A DNA stretch of 64,000 nucleotides. It comes from Sphingomonas sp. KRR8 (GTDB taxonomy: Bacteria; Pseudomonadota; Alphaproteobacteria; Sphingomonadales; Sphingomonadaceae). The stretch covers positions 868,001-932,000 of the forward strand of contig NZ_CP097462.1 of the NCBI RefSeq assembly GCF_023559245.1, given 5' to 3'. Shown piece by piece: positions 15,530-23,715 of this stretch (position 1 is its first letter; each line of letters begins with the position of its first letter). The position numbers and the translations under genes were made by a program. The notes below the pieces were generated by a model, which worked only from the letters and a program-made list of their open reading frames with translations, did not search any database and was not told the origin of the DNA.

Positions 15530-17557
15530 ATGCATGAGGCTGTATCGGGCACCCGAGCAATCGCGCTGGTCGGACCGGCCGGCGCGGGAAAAACCTGTCT
15601 CGCCGACGCCCTGCTCTTCGCGAGCGGGAGTATCCCCCGGCAAGGATCGACGGGTCAGGGCAGCAGCGTGGGCGACAGCTCACCAGAGGCACGGGCGCGC
15701 GGCGGATCGACCGAGCTCAACCTCATGCATTTCAGCTTCATGGACGAGCGGTTCGCGCTCATCGACGTGCCGGGCGGGACCGGCTTCGCGGCGGATGGCA
15801 CCCGTGCGCTGGCGGCGGCGGACCTGGCGATCGTGGTGGTCGACCCCGACCCGGCGCGGGCGCCGCTGGCCGCACCGGCGTTGCGAATGCTGGACGAACT
15901 CGGCGTGCCGCATCTGATTTTCGTCAACCGCATGGATCAGGCGCGCGGCTCGATTCGCGAACTGTTGGAAGCCCTGCAGCCGATGAGCGTGTCGCCGCTG
16001 ATCGCGCGGCAGATCCCCATCCGCGAAGGCGACCAGGTCACTGGCTTCGTCGACGTCGCCCTGGAACGCGCCTTCCATTACGAACCAGGCAAGCCGTCCG
16101 AACGGATCGACATTCCCGAGGCGCTGCTAGACCGTGAGCGGCAAGCCCGCACGCAGCTGCTCGAGCAGCTTGCGGACCATGATGACGCCCTGCTGGAGCA
16201 GCTTCTGATGGACGAGCAGCCGGAGGCGGAGCACGTCTTTCGCGATCTGGCGCGGGAGACGGGCGAGAACCTTGGCGTGCCCGTGCTGTTCGGCTCGGCC
16301 GGAAACTGCTGGGGCGTCAGGCGGCTGCTGAAGGCACTGCGGCACGAAACTCCAACCCCCGCGAGCACGGCGGCTCGGCTCGGCGTCGGCAGCCCGGCCT
16401 TGTGGTGCTTCAAGATCAGCAATGCGGGGCAGATGGGGCGTCTCGCCTTTGCCCGCATGCTCGGCGGCTCGCTGACGGAGGGCCAGGAAGTGCACGCCGG
16501 TGACGGACGCGGGCAGCGGCTGGTCGCCATGTTCTCAGTGCAGGGCGAAAAGACGACAAAGCTTGCCAAGGCGGAGGAAGGCGACGTCGTCGCGCTGGCC
16601 AAGCTCGAACGGGTGTCGGCGGGCAGGTGGCTTGGCCTTGGCGTGCTTCCGCCAGTGCCGGAAGTGCCCTTCCCGGCCCTCAACTGCGCCCTTGCGATTG
16701 AGCCGGTGGATCGCAAGGACGACGTCAAGCTGTCGGGGGCGCTGGCCAAGCTGCTTGAAGAGGACCCCGCGCTTCGGCTCGATCACGATGAAGGCGCGCA
16801 CGAGATGATCCTGCGCGGAGTGAATGAAGAGCAGCTCCAGACCGTCGTGGCCAAGCTGAAGCGGCGATATGGAGTCAGCGTGAGCAGTCGTGCGCCGAGC
16901 ATCGGTTATCGCACCAGCATTCGCCGCTCGGTGACGCAGCGTGGGCGCCACAAGAAGCAGTCGGGCGGCCATGGGCAGTTCGGCGATGTGGTGATCGAGG
17001 TGCGCCCGCTCGGCCGCGGCGAGGGCTTCGTCTTCACCGAGACCATCCACGGCGGCGCCATCCCGCGGCAATATGTCCCGGCGGTCGAGCAAGGGGTCCG
17101 CGACGCGCTTGTGAAAGGGCCGCTCGGCTTCGCGGTGGTGGATGTCGCCGTGACCCTGACCGACGGCAGCTACCATAGTGTGGACAGCAGCGAACTGGCG
17201 TTCCGAACCGCGGGCCGGATGGCCATGCAGGAGGCGCTTGCGGGTGCCCAGCCGCACTTGCTGGAGCCAGTGCACCGGGTGACGGTGGTCTCGCCCACGG
17301 CGGCAACCAGCAAGGTCAGCTCGGCGGTGGCGGGCCGGCGGGGGCAGATGCTGGGCATGGGTCCGCGCGACGGCTGGGCCGGCTGGGACCGGGTCGAGGC
17401 ACTCATTCCCGAAGCGGAGCTGGCCGGGCTCGAGGCCGAGCTGCGGTCGCTTAGCCAAGGCCTCGCCACCTACGAGGCGGCCTTCGACCATCTGGCCGAG
17501 CTCAACGGGCCGCTGGCCGACAAGGTGGTGAAGGCCCGCGAGCCCGAACACGCCTGA
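15530..17557 (+). CDS. Elongation factor G-like translational GTPase (divergent FusA paralogue)
   Basis: This 675-residue protein has EF-G domain order: G domain with P-loop GPAGAGKT (15-22), DVPGG at 78-82 in place of DTPGH, and NRMD (132-135), then domains II-V with GGHGQFGDVVIEVRPL in domain IV. The catalytic His after DxPG is replaced by Gly and the switch I threonine region is altered, so GTP hydrolysis may be slow or unlike that of FusA. It is not the housekeeping fusA, which is normally in the str operon. AAGGAG precedes the ATG at 15530. Confidence 0.85.
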   Translation: MHEAVSGTRAIALVGPAGAGKTCLADALLFASGSIPRQGSTGQGSSVGDSSPEARARGGSTELNLMHFSFMDERFALIDVPGGTGFAADGTRALAAADLAIVVVDPDPARAPLAAPALRMLDELGVPHLIFVNRMDQARGSIRELLEALQPMSVSPLIARQIPIREGDQVTGFVDVALERAFHYEPGKPSERIDIPEALLDRERQARTQLLEQLADHDDALLEQLLMDEQPEAEHVFRDLARETGENLGVPVLFGSAGNCWGVRRLLKALRHETPTPASTAARLGVGSPALWCFKISNAGQMGRLAFARMLGGSLTEGQEVHAGDGRGQRLVAMFSVQGEKTTKLAKAEEGDVVALAKLERVSAGRWLGLGVLPPVPEVPFPALNCALAIEPVDRKDDVKLSGALAKLLEEDPALRLDHDEGAHEMILRGVNEEQLQTVVAKLKRRYGVSVSSRAPSIGYRTSIRRSVTQRGRHKKQSGGHGQFGDVVIEVRPLGRGEGFVFTETIHGGAIPRQYVPAVEQGVRDALVKGPLGFAVVDVAVTLTDGSYHSVDSSELAFRTAGRMAMQEALAGAQPHLLEPVHRVTVVSPTAATSKVSSAVAGRRGQMLGMGPRDGWAGWDRVEALIPEAELAGLEAELRSLSQGLATYEAAFDHLAELNGPLADKVVKAREPEHA

Positions 17558-17582
17558 CACCGGGGTTGTCATCGGCGGCGAA

Positions 17583-17618
17583 GCAAAGCAATCCAGTTCA
17601 TGAACTGGATTGCTTTGC
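17583..17618. repeat. 36-base perfect palindrome of a dispersed-repeat type
   Basis: GCAAAGCAATCCAGTTCA (17583-17600) is followed directly by its exact reverse complement (17601-17618). Flanks GTCAT on the left and CGCAATGAC on the right continue the pattern, so it looks like two copies of one element placed head to head. Similar GCAATGA...AAGCAATCC units are common as dispersed repeats in bacteria. It lies between the EF-G-like and symporter genes and would form a strong RNA hairpin. Confidence 0.85.
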
Positions 17619-17659
17619 GCGCTCACGCGCCTCGCAATGACGCGTGAGAGGATGACGTA

Positions 17660-18967
17660 GTGGCCAAACGCCTGACCTGGTACATCTTGGGAGCGCTGCT
17701 GCTCGGCCTGTTCACCGGCTGGGCCATCAATGTCGCGCTGGACAACGGCACGCCAGAGGCCGCCGCACATCTCAAGGAGATCGCGGGCTATTTCGGCATT
17801 GTGACGACGCTGTTCCTGCGGCTGATCAAGATGATCATCGCGCCACTGGTGTTCGCAACCCTGGTCGCGGGAGTGGCGCATATGGGCGACACGGCAGCCC
17901 TGGGCCGGGTAGGCGTGCGTTCGCTGGCCTGGTTCATTACGGCCAGCCTGCTGTCGCTCATCTTGGGCCTCATCCTCGTCAACCTGCTTCAACCGGGCGT
18001 CGGCCTTGGCCTACCCTTGCCGGATGTCACCGCCGCCAGTGGGGTCGAGACCAAGGCGTTCAACATCAAGGACTTCGTCACTCACCTGGTCCCCGCCTCG
18101 ATGATCCAGGCGATGGCGGAGAATGAGATCCTGCAGATCGTCATCTTCAGCCTGTTCATCGGTGTGGCCATCACGGCGGTCGGCGAGAAGGCGCGGTCGC
18201 TGGTGCGCGGGGTCGAGGCGCTGGTGGAGGTCATGCTTCAGGTGACCAACTATGTGATGCGGCTCGCCCCGCTGGCGGTGTTCGCCGCGGTAACGGCCGC
18301 CATCGCCGAGCAGGGCATCGGCATCCTGGTCTATTACGGCCGCTTCATCGGCTCCTTCTACCTCGGCCTGTTCCTGCTGTGGGTGCTGCTGCTGGCGATC
18401 GCGTTCCTGGCGGTCGGCAATCGGGTCCGGCATCTGGTGCGGTTCATTCGCGATCCGCTGATCCTGGCATTCTCCACCGCATCGAGCGAGGCGGCCTACC
18501 CCCGCACGCTGGAGGCGCTCGACCGGTTCGGCGTGCCGCCGCGGATCGCCAGCTTCGTCCTGCCGCTGGGCTATTCGTTCAACCTCGACGGTTCGATGAT
18601 GTACATGACCTTCGCGACCATCTTCATCGCGCAGGCCTATGGCATCGAGCTCACGCTGGGGCAGGAGATCACCATGCTGCTGGTGCTGATGATCACCAGC
18701 AAAGGCATCGCCGGAGTGCCGCGCGCCAGTCTGGTGGTGATCGCGGCCACCCTGTCGATGTTCAAGATTCCCGAAGCCGGACTGCTCCTCATCCTGGCGG
18801 TCGACCACTTCCTCGACATGGGCCGGTCCGCGACCAACGTGGTCGGCAACGCGGTCGCCGCGGTGCTGGTCGCCAAGTGGGAGGGCCCGATGCACGAGGA
18901 ACTGTCGCCCGACGTCGACGCCCTGCCCGCACCGTCCCATGTCCCGCCGCCCCCGCCGACCGTGTGA
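17660..18967 (+). CDS. Dicarboxylate/amino acid:cation symporter (DAACS family)
   Basis: This 435-residue protein has eight membrane segments and re-entrant loops. The family signatures are AFSTASSEAAYPRTLEAL (the serine-rich hairpin near residue 273), PLGYSFNLDGSMMY near 301, and VDHFLDMGRSATNVVGN near 384, which is the substrate and cation site. It imports C4-dicarboxylates or glutamate/aspartate with Na+ or H+. The start is GTG. The last four bases overlap the start of the HAD gene. Confidence 0.9.
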   Translation: MAKRLTWYILGALLLGLFTGWAINVALDNGTPEAAAHLKEIAGYFGIVTTLFLRLIKMIIAPLVFATLVAGVAHMGDTAALGRVGVRSLAWFITASLLSLILGLILVNLLQPGVGLGLPLPDVTAASGVETKAFNIKDFVTHLVPASMIQAMAENEILQIVIFSLFIGVAITAVGEKARSLVRGVEALVEVMLQVTNYVMRLAPLAVFAAVTAAIAEQGIGILVYYGRFIGSFYLGLFLLWVLLLAIAFLAVGNRVRHLVRFIRDPLILAFSTASSEAAYPRTLEALDRFGVPPRIASFVLPLGYSFNLDGSMMYMTFATIFIAQAYGIELTLGQEITMLLVLMITSKGIAGVPRASLVVIAATLSMFKIPEAGLLLILAVDHFLDMGRSATNVVGNAVAAVLVAKWEGPMHEELSPDVDALPAPSHVPPPPPTV

Positions 18968-19740
18968 GCGACAATCTCGACGCGCTACCGGCGCGCTATC
19001 GCCTCATCCTGTGCGACCTGTGGGGCTGCGTCCACGACGGCTTCCGCCTGCTGCCCGGCGCCGATCAGCGGCTTCGGCGCTGGCGTGAGGAGGAGCGACG
19101 GCTCCTCTTCGTGACCAACGCGCCGAGGAGCGCGGCGACGACCCGGCGGCAGCTGGACGGTCTCGGGCTGGACCGCGAGCTCTATGACGGGATCGTCAGC
19201 GCGGGAGAGGTCGGGATCGCGGCGCTGAAAGGGCGTCCGGTCGGCTTCTGCGGAACGGCGGAGGATCGGGTGGACCTGACCGCCGCGGGGCTGGAGCTAA
19301 CCGACGCGGGCTATGCCGAGATCGCCTGCGCGGGGCTCGAGTGGCACGAGACCGTGGCGGACTATGCCGAGCGGCTGGCGGAATGGCGTAGCTCGGACGT
19401 GCTGCTCCACTGCCTCAACCCCGACCGGGTGGTGATCCACGGCGGCCGGCGCGTGGTCTGCGCGGGGGCGCTGGCCGATGCCTATGAGGCGATAAGCGGT
19501 CGTACGGTGTGGCACGGCAAGCCTTACCCCTCCACCTACGACCATGCGCTGAGCCTAGCCGGCAATCCTCCGAAGGAGACGGTGGTAGCGGTCGGCGACG
19601 GGCTGAAGACCGACGTGCTCGGCGCGGCGCGCTATGGCCTCGACTGCGTCTATGTCAGCGACGGTATCCATGCGGGGGAGCCCTACCCCGACGACCTCAC
19701 CCCTGGCTGGCGGCCGATCATGACGGTGGAGGGGCTCTGA
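18964..19740 (+). CDS. HAD-superfamily class IIA hydrolase (TIGR01459 type)
   Basis: This is a 258-residue HAD hydrolase. Motif I is CDLWGCVHDG near residue 15 (nucleophile Asp), motif II is VTNAPRS, and the C-terminal VGDGLKTDVLGA supplies motif IV acids. HGKPYPSTYDHAL resembles the motif III lysine region. Class IIA enzymes are NagD-like phosphatases; the substrate is unknown. The GTG overlaps the symporter stop (GTGA), so translation is coupled. Confidence 0.82.
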   Translation: MSDNLDALPARYRLILCDLWGCVHDGFRLLPGADQRLRRWREEERRLLFVTNAPRSAATTRRQLDGLGLDRELYDGIVSAGEVGIAALKGRPVGFCGTAEDRVDLTAAGLELTDAGYAEIACAGLEWHETVADYAERLAEWRSSDVLLHCLNPDRVVIHGGRRVVCAGALADAYEAISGRTVWHGKPYPSTYDHALSLAGNPPKETVVAVGDGLKTDVLGAARYGLDCVYVSDGIHAGEPYPDDLTPGWRPIMTVEGL

Positions 19741-19759
19741 CGCTCCCAGGCCCGAAGAC

Positions 19760-19835
19760 CGAAGTTTCCAAGTTTCCCTGGTTCACAGCTTGCTGGGCCA
19801 AGTTTGTCTGAACGAAGTTTCCATGTTTCCCTGGT
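19760..19835. repeat. Two direct repeats of a GTTTCC-rich element
   Basis: Two 23-base copies at 19760-19782 and 19813-19835 differ at one position (CGAAGTTTCCAAGTTTCCC versus CGAAGTTTCCATGTTTCCC, then TGGT in both). They are 53 bases apart start to start. Within each copy GTTTCC also occurs twice. A weaker partial copy CCAAGTTTGTCTG lies between them. They are in the gap after the HAD gene, and no function is evident. Confidence 0.75.
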
Positions 19836-19845
19836 GCGAGGATCG

Positions 19846-19870
19846 AAACGGGGCCTGTGCCCCGTTTTGA
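19846..19870 (+). terminator. Probable terminator after the symporter-HAD pair
   Basis: AAACGGGGC (19846-19854), loop CTGT, and GCCCCGTTT (19859-19867) form a nine-pair stem ending in a short T-run. It lies about 105 bases after the HAD stop. Confidence 0.6.
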
Positions 19871-19882
19871 TGGACGGGCGAT

Positions 19883-19926
19883 CTGCCGGCGCGGGCAATC
19901 CCGAACAGGGGAGCACGCGCCGGCAG
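19883..19926. repeat. Eleven-base inverted repeat in the gap 19741-20000
   Basis: CTGCCGGCGCG (19883-19893) and CGCGCCGGCAG (19916-19926) are perfect complements around a 22-base loop. The 260-base gap between the HAD and small secreted genes also holds the direct repeats and a terminator. No coding region is supported there. Confidence 0.6.
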
Positions 19927-20000
19927 AGCCGTGACCGTCGGTGCACTCAGCCAAGCAGCGCTTATCCTATTGATCAAGCACTACTGGCCGTCGCGGGTGA

Positions 20001-20309
20001 TCAGCCGTTCGGCGTCCCCGGATCCGCCTTCCCATTGCCGCCGCCGAGCAGGTCGCCACCGAACGGCTGGCCAGACATGTGCCAGGCATCGAGGTCCGCG
20101 TCATAAACGCATTCCCAATTATTCAGCATGTTGATCTCAGCGGCACCATTGCTGGGAAAAAATGATCCCACCCGAATCCGGTCGGTCTTGTCCTGCTGAT
20201 GCAGCGCGGAATTGCACTGAGCGAAGGTGTCGAAGAGGACTCCGGTCGGATGGGCCAGGGATGGCGAGGCGGTCAGCGAGAGACCGATGAGCAGCAGAAG
20301 TTTCTTCAT
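20001..20309 (-). CDS. Small secreted protein of unknown function
   Basis: This 102-residue protein has a clear signal peptide (MKKLLLLIGLSLTASPSLA, then cleavage before HPTG). The mature part is about 83 residues with two Cys (in FAQCNSAL and NNWECVYD), which could form a disulphide in the periplasm, and a Gly-rich end. I do not recognise the family. It lies downstream of the winged-helix/TPR regulator on the same strand but has its own upstream palindrome at 20321-20342. Confidence 0.65.
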   Translation of the reverse strand: MKKLLLLIGLSLTASPSLAHPTGVLFDTFAQCNSALHQQDKTDRIRVGSFFPSNGAAEINMLNNWECVYDADLDAWHMSGQPFGGDLLGGGNGKADPGTPNG

Positions 20310-20320
20310 TGCCGATTCTC

Positions 20321-20342
20321 CACAGTTGAGCGCTCAGCTGTG
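20321..20342. promoter_or_regulatory. 22-base near-perfect palindrome upstream of the small secreted gene
   Basis: CACAGTTGAGC (20321-20331) and GCTCAGCTGTG (20332-20342) are complementary with one T-G mismatch and no loop. It ends 12 bases before the ATG at 20309. A TTCGCGAA palindrome follows at 20344-20351. The form suggests an operator for a dimeric regulator, possibly the neighbouring one. Confidence 0.45.
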
Positions 20343-20424
20343 TTTCGCGAACGCTGGCGCGTGTCATCGACCAGTCGGTCGGCGGCCGGAATGATGGACT
20401 CCTGATGAAGTCCCGGGCTCGCCG

Positions 20425-21837
20425 TCAGGCATTGACGAGAAAGTCCGGCTGGCGACCGCTCGCGCTCCAGTAAGCGGTGAGGCCGAGCCTCTCGCAAAGT
20501 TCCGGGAAGCGCGGATCCTCCCGCATCGCGCGGCAGGCGGGCGTGAAGAGTGGCTGTGTCACCCGGCGGTGCTGGTCGTTGATCGAGGCATCTTCCGTCG
20601 GCCGCCGGATCGGCACCGGTGCCTCGCCCGCTTGGGCCCAATAGCCGTACGCAAGGGCAAAGGCCTCATCGACGGCGTCAAACAGACCTAGCGCGAGAAG
20701 CGCGGCGACCGCCTGTGCCGGGCCGCGCCGAGCCGAGGTGCGGCTGGCTTCCATGACCTGCTCGACCAGCGACCGGTCAGGCCGGATGACAGCACTGGCG
20801 ACCAGATGAAGGAAGTTGCGCATCGGCTCTGGAAAGGCTGGGCCGCGATCCCGTTCCCCAATGAGCGCCTGCGCCGCCTGCGGACGGCCGGTGTACAGCA
20901 GCGTCCAGAACCGCGCGATCCAGACAGCCGGATGCTGTGGCCACAGCTGCACCGCGCGGTCGGCCACATGATCCATGCGGCCAATGTCGCCGATCGACCA
21001 ATTCTGCCACACCGACTTGTAGTTGAAGCAGGCGGCGAGCGGATCGGCCTCGATCAGCTTATCCATCAGGCGCTTGGCCTCGCGCACGCGCCCGGTGGTC
21101 ATTTCGACGATGGCGAGTTCGTGCAGAGCCGGGGCACAGCCCGGGTGTTGGCCGCTGATGTCGCTAAGCGCCGAATGCGCGGACAGCCAGCGCCCGAACA
21201 GGGGCATGACGGTGGCGAGGGCGACGCGCGCGTCCTGCTGATCGGGATCGAGCGCGAGAGCCTGCGCGGCGCTTCGCTCGCACTCGGCGACATATTCGGC
21301 GCTGGCATCGGCCCCGGCATATTCGGCGGCATAGCGGGCGAGCAGCGCCAGCATGCCCCAGGCCTCTGCCCGGTCCGGAGCGGCGCGGCACAGCTGGCGC
21401 AACTGCTCCAGCCGGAGATGGTCCGGTTCGGGAATGCCAAGCCGCCAGCTTCGATGAGCGGCCTCGATCACCTGCTCGGCACGAGCGTCATCGCCATCCG
21501 ATTGCGCTGGACCAACGCCGGCCGTCAATCGCAGCAGATAGCCCGCGGCGGGAACGGTCACGACCTCCACGCTTTTGCCCGCGGCTTGGTTCAGCGCCTT
21601 GCGGAGCAGCGCGATGGTGCGGTTGAGGCTGTCATCGCCGACCGCGGCGCTGCCCCAGCAGGCCGTGAAGAGCTGGCGGCGAGTGACCATTTGGCCGGCC
21701 TGGCGGCTGAGCGAGAGCAGGACCAGCATGACCAGCGGCTCGAGGTGGACAGCGCCGCCCGGTCCTTCGAGCAGCCGCTGTTGTGGCCGAACGGAAAGTG
21801 GGCCGATCTCGAAATCCGACAGGTTGGAGGACGAAAT
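20425..21837 (-). CDS. Winged-helix (OmpR/CadC type) transcriptional regulator with TPR-like domain; apparent ATT start
   Basis: The N terminus reads DFEIGPLSVRPQQRLLEGPG, then HLEPLVMLVLLSLSRQAG and VGDDSLNRTIALLRKAL. This is the full DNA-binding winged helix of the CadC/ToxR type. Helical repeats follow (about residues 115-470) resembling TPRs. No membrane segment is seen. The domain begins 36 residues before the first ATG in frame; an in-frame TGA lies at 21850-21852, and no ATG, GTG or TTG occurs between. GGAGG followed by five bases and ATT at 21835-21837 is the best start. If the ATG at 21729 were used, half the DNA-binding domain would be lost. Confidence 0.7.
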   Translation of the reverse strand: MSSSNLSDFEIGPLSVRPQQRLLEGPGGAVHLEPLVMLVLLSLSRQAGQMVTRRQLFTACWGSAAVGDDSLNRTIALLRKALNQAAGKSVEVVTVPAAGYLLRLTAGVGPAQSDGDDARAEQVIEAAHRSWRLGIPEPDHLRLEQLRQLCRAAPDRAEAWGMLALLARYAAEYAGADASAEYVAECERSAAQALALDPDQQDARVALATVMPLFGRWLSAHSALSDISGQHPGCAPALHELAIVEMTTGRVREAKRLMDKLIEADPLAACFNYKSVWQNWSIGDIGRMDHVADRAVQLWPQHPAVWIARFWTLLYTGRPQAAQALIGERDRGPAFPEPMRNFLHLVASAVIRPDRSLVEQVMEASRTSARRGPAQAVAALLALGLFDAVDEAFALAYGYWAQAGEAPVPIRRPTEDASINDQHRRVTQPLFTPACRAMREDPRFPELCERLGLTAYWSASGRQPDFLVNA

Positions 21838-21926
21838 GGGCTCCTCCGTTCAATGTCTCAAGCTGCGATGGCAAACAGGATGACTGGAATAGTGCCTGTC
21901 CGCAATGGCTCCGGCCTCGGCGCTCG

Positions 21927-23126
21927 CTAATAGAGCCGCAGGGCGTGTGTCCGGTCGAGCCAGGCCGCCTCGTCGTGGCAGGCGATCGCCTCCAGATCGC
22001 CCGCTTCCGCCGCCGCATCATCAACCCATGCGCGCAGGGCGGGGCCGCCGTTGATGACGTCGATGGCGAGCTTGTCGAACACATACTCGTAGGGGAAGTC
22101 ACGCCAGAGGTCATAGTCGGGCTGGAGCTGGCGGATGGCCTTGAAGGCGAGCGCCTGGAGGCGCCAGGGCTTGAAGCCCAGGTGGTCGTAGAAGCGGCCT
22201 TCGGCGTGGATGAAGAGCCCGGCGTTCAGCTGGTGAGCGTGCTTGTGGAAGGTCGGTTCGAAGAACACTTCCCGAAGCGCGCAGCCGGCCAGCCAGTCGG
22301 GCGCGATGCGTTGCATCTCGGCGTGAATGGCGCGGGGATCGAGGCCGGGGGCGCCGAACAGCTCCAGCGCCCGGGTGGTGCCGCGGCCTTCGCTCAAGGT
22401 CGTGCCTTCGAGCATGACGGTGCCGGCATAGGCGCGGGCCATGTTGAGGTTGGCGGCGTTGGGGCTTGGGTTGATCCAGATGCGGTCTTCGGGCCAGCCG
22501 AAGCCGGGGCCGCCTTCGGGTTCCCACCCCTCCATCTCGATCACGCGATATTCGACGTCGAGGTTGAAGTGGCGGATGAACCAGTGGCCCATCTCCCCCA
22601 TGGTAAGGCCGTGGCGCATGACCATCGGGCCGGCGCCGACAAAGCTCTCCCAGCCCGGGAGCAGAGTCGTCCCCTCGACCGGACGGCCGGCGGGATTGGG
22701 GCGGTCGAGCACCCACACGGTCTTGCCATGCTCGGCGGCGGCTTCGAGCAGGTAGAGGAGCGTCGTAACGAAGGTGTAGATTCGGCAGCCGAGGTCCTGC
22801 AGGTCGAACAGGAAGACGTCGGCGCTGCTCATCATCGCGGCCGTCGGACGGCGGACCTCCCCGTAGAGGCTGAACACCGGAATGCCGAGGCGCGGGTCGA
22901 TCTCGTCCGCGGTCTCGACCATGTTGTCCTGCTTGTCGCCCTTCAGGCCGTGCTGGGGCCCGAAGGCAGCAGTGACGTTGAGGCCGGCGGCGATCAGCGC
23001 GTCGATGCTGTGGGTCAGGTCGGCGGTGACGGAGGTCGGGTGGGCCAGAAGGGCGACGCGCTTGCCGTCGAGCGGACGGCGGATGTCGGGGTCGGCGAGG
23101 AGGCGGTCGATACCGAAGTGGGTCAT
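21927..23126 (-). CDS. DUF1343 protein, NamZ-like exo-beta-N-acetylmuramidase
   Basis: This 399-residue protein matches DUF1343 throughout: GKRVALLAHPTSV, AFGPQHGLKGDKQDNM, PVFSLYGEVRRPT, DVFLFDLQDLGCRIYTF, VLDRPNPAGRPVEG and TLSEGRGTTRALELFGAP. Characterised members (NamZ) release N-acetylmuramic acid from peptidoglycan ends. No clear signal peptide is present, so it may act on imported muropeptides in the cytosol. Its ATG overlaps the stop of the DOMON-like gene (ATGA), so the two are coupled. Confidence 0.85.
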   Translation of the reverse strand: MTHFGIDRLLADPDIRRPLDGKRVALLAHPTSVTADLTHSIDALIAAGLNVTAAFGPQHGLKGDKQDNMVETADEIDPRLGIPVFSLYGEVRRPTAAMMSSADVFLFDLQDLGCRIYTFVTTLLYLLEAAAEHGKTVWVLDRPNPAGRPVEGTTLLPGWESFVGAGPMVMRHGLTMGEMGHWFIRHFNLDVEYRVIEMEGWEPEGGPGFGWPEDRIWINPSPNAANLNMARAYAGTVMLEGTTLSEGRGTTRALELFGAPGLDPRAIHAEMQRIAPDWLAGCALREVFFEPTFHKHAHQLNAGLFIHAEGRFYDHLGFKPWRLQALAFKAIRQLQPDYDLWRDFPYEYVFDKLAIDVINGGPALRAWVDDAAAEAGDLEAIACHDEAAWLDRTHALRLY

Positions 23127-23650
23127 TCGTCGGCCACTGGCGGGAGGGTGGCGGCGAAGCAAGCGGCATGGTGGAAGTCCGGCTTGTCGGCCCCATGGGC
23201 AAGCGCCCAGTAGCTTTTGGTGCCGCCAACTTCCTCGACCACGGCGGACAGGCCGAAGCGTCCGCCAGCGGGCAGGTCGAGGATGGCGTCCAGCAGGAGC
23301 TTGTCGCCAATGTCCTCGACGTCGATCTCCGGCGCGTGGTCGATCGCGGGCTTGGACTGGCCCTCGCGGTAGGCGGTGAAGTCATAGGCCGCCCAGGCGC
23401 CCGAGGGTGAGAAGTTGTACTCGCGGTAGCCGGACTCCGTCTGGACAAAGAGCTCGAAGCAGGTGGTCTTCCAAAGCTCGTCCGCACGGCCCCGGCGGGG
23501 CTTGTCCGGGATGACCAGCGTGTCGGTGGGAGCGTGGAGGTGGAAGCTGATTTCCGCCCGCCCGTCGTCCCAGCGTTCGACCCAGGCTTCTAGCGCCATG
23601 CCGCGGCGTGCCGGTGGCGTCGCGGGGTGCGGGATGAGGGTGAGGTGCAT
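23123..23650 (-). CDS. DOMON-like domain protein
   Basis: This 175-residue protein is rich in beta strands. It carries features of the DOMON-like family of proteobacteria: DELWKTTCFELFVQT (about residues 58-72), YREYNFSPSGAWAAYDF (about 75-91) and the end YWALAHGADKPDFHHAACF. DOMON-like domains bind heme or sugars, but the ligand of this subfamily is unknown. The start at 23650 is preferred; an in-frame start at 23686 would add 12 residues. It is upstream of and coupled to the NamZ-like gene. Confidence 0.75.
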   Translation of the reverse strand: MHLTLIPHPATPPARRGMALEAWVERWDDGRAEISFHLHAPTDTLVIPDKPRRGRADELWKTTCFELFVQTESGYREYNFSPSGAWAAYDFTAYREGQSKPAIDHAPEIDVEDIGDKLLLDAILDLPAGGRFGLSAVVEEVGGTKSYWALAHGADKPDFHHAACFAATLPPVADE

Positions 23651-23715
23651 GACCACGGGTGTGGCGGAGGCGCGGGCCTTCGACAAGACGGAGTGAGGCG
23701 GTTAGAGGCGCTGGA

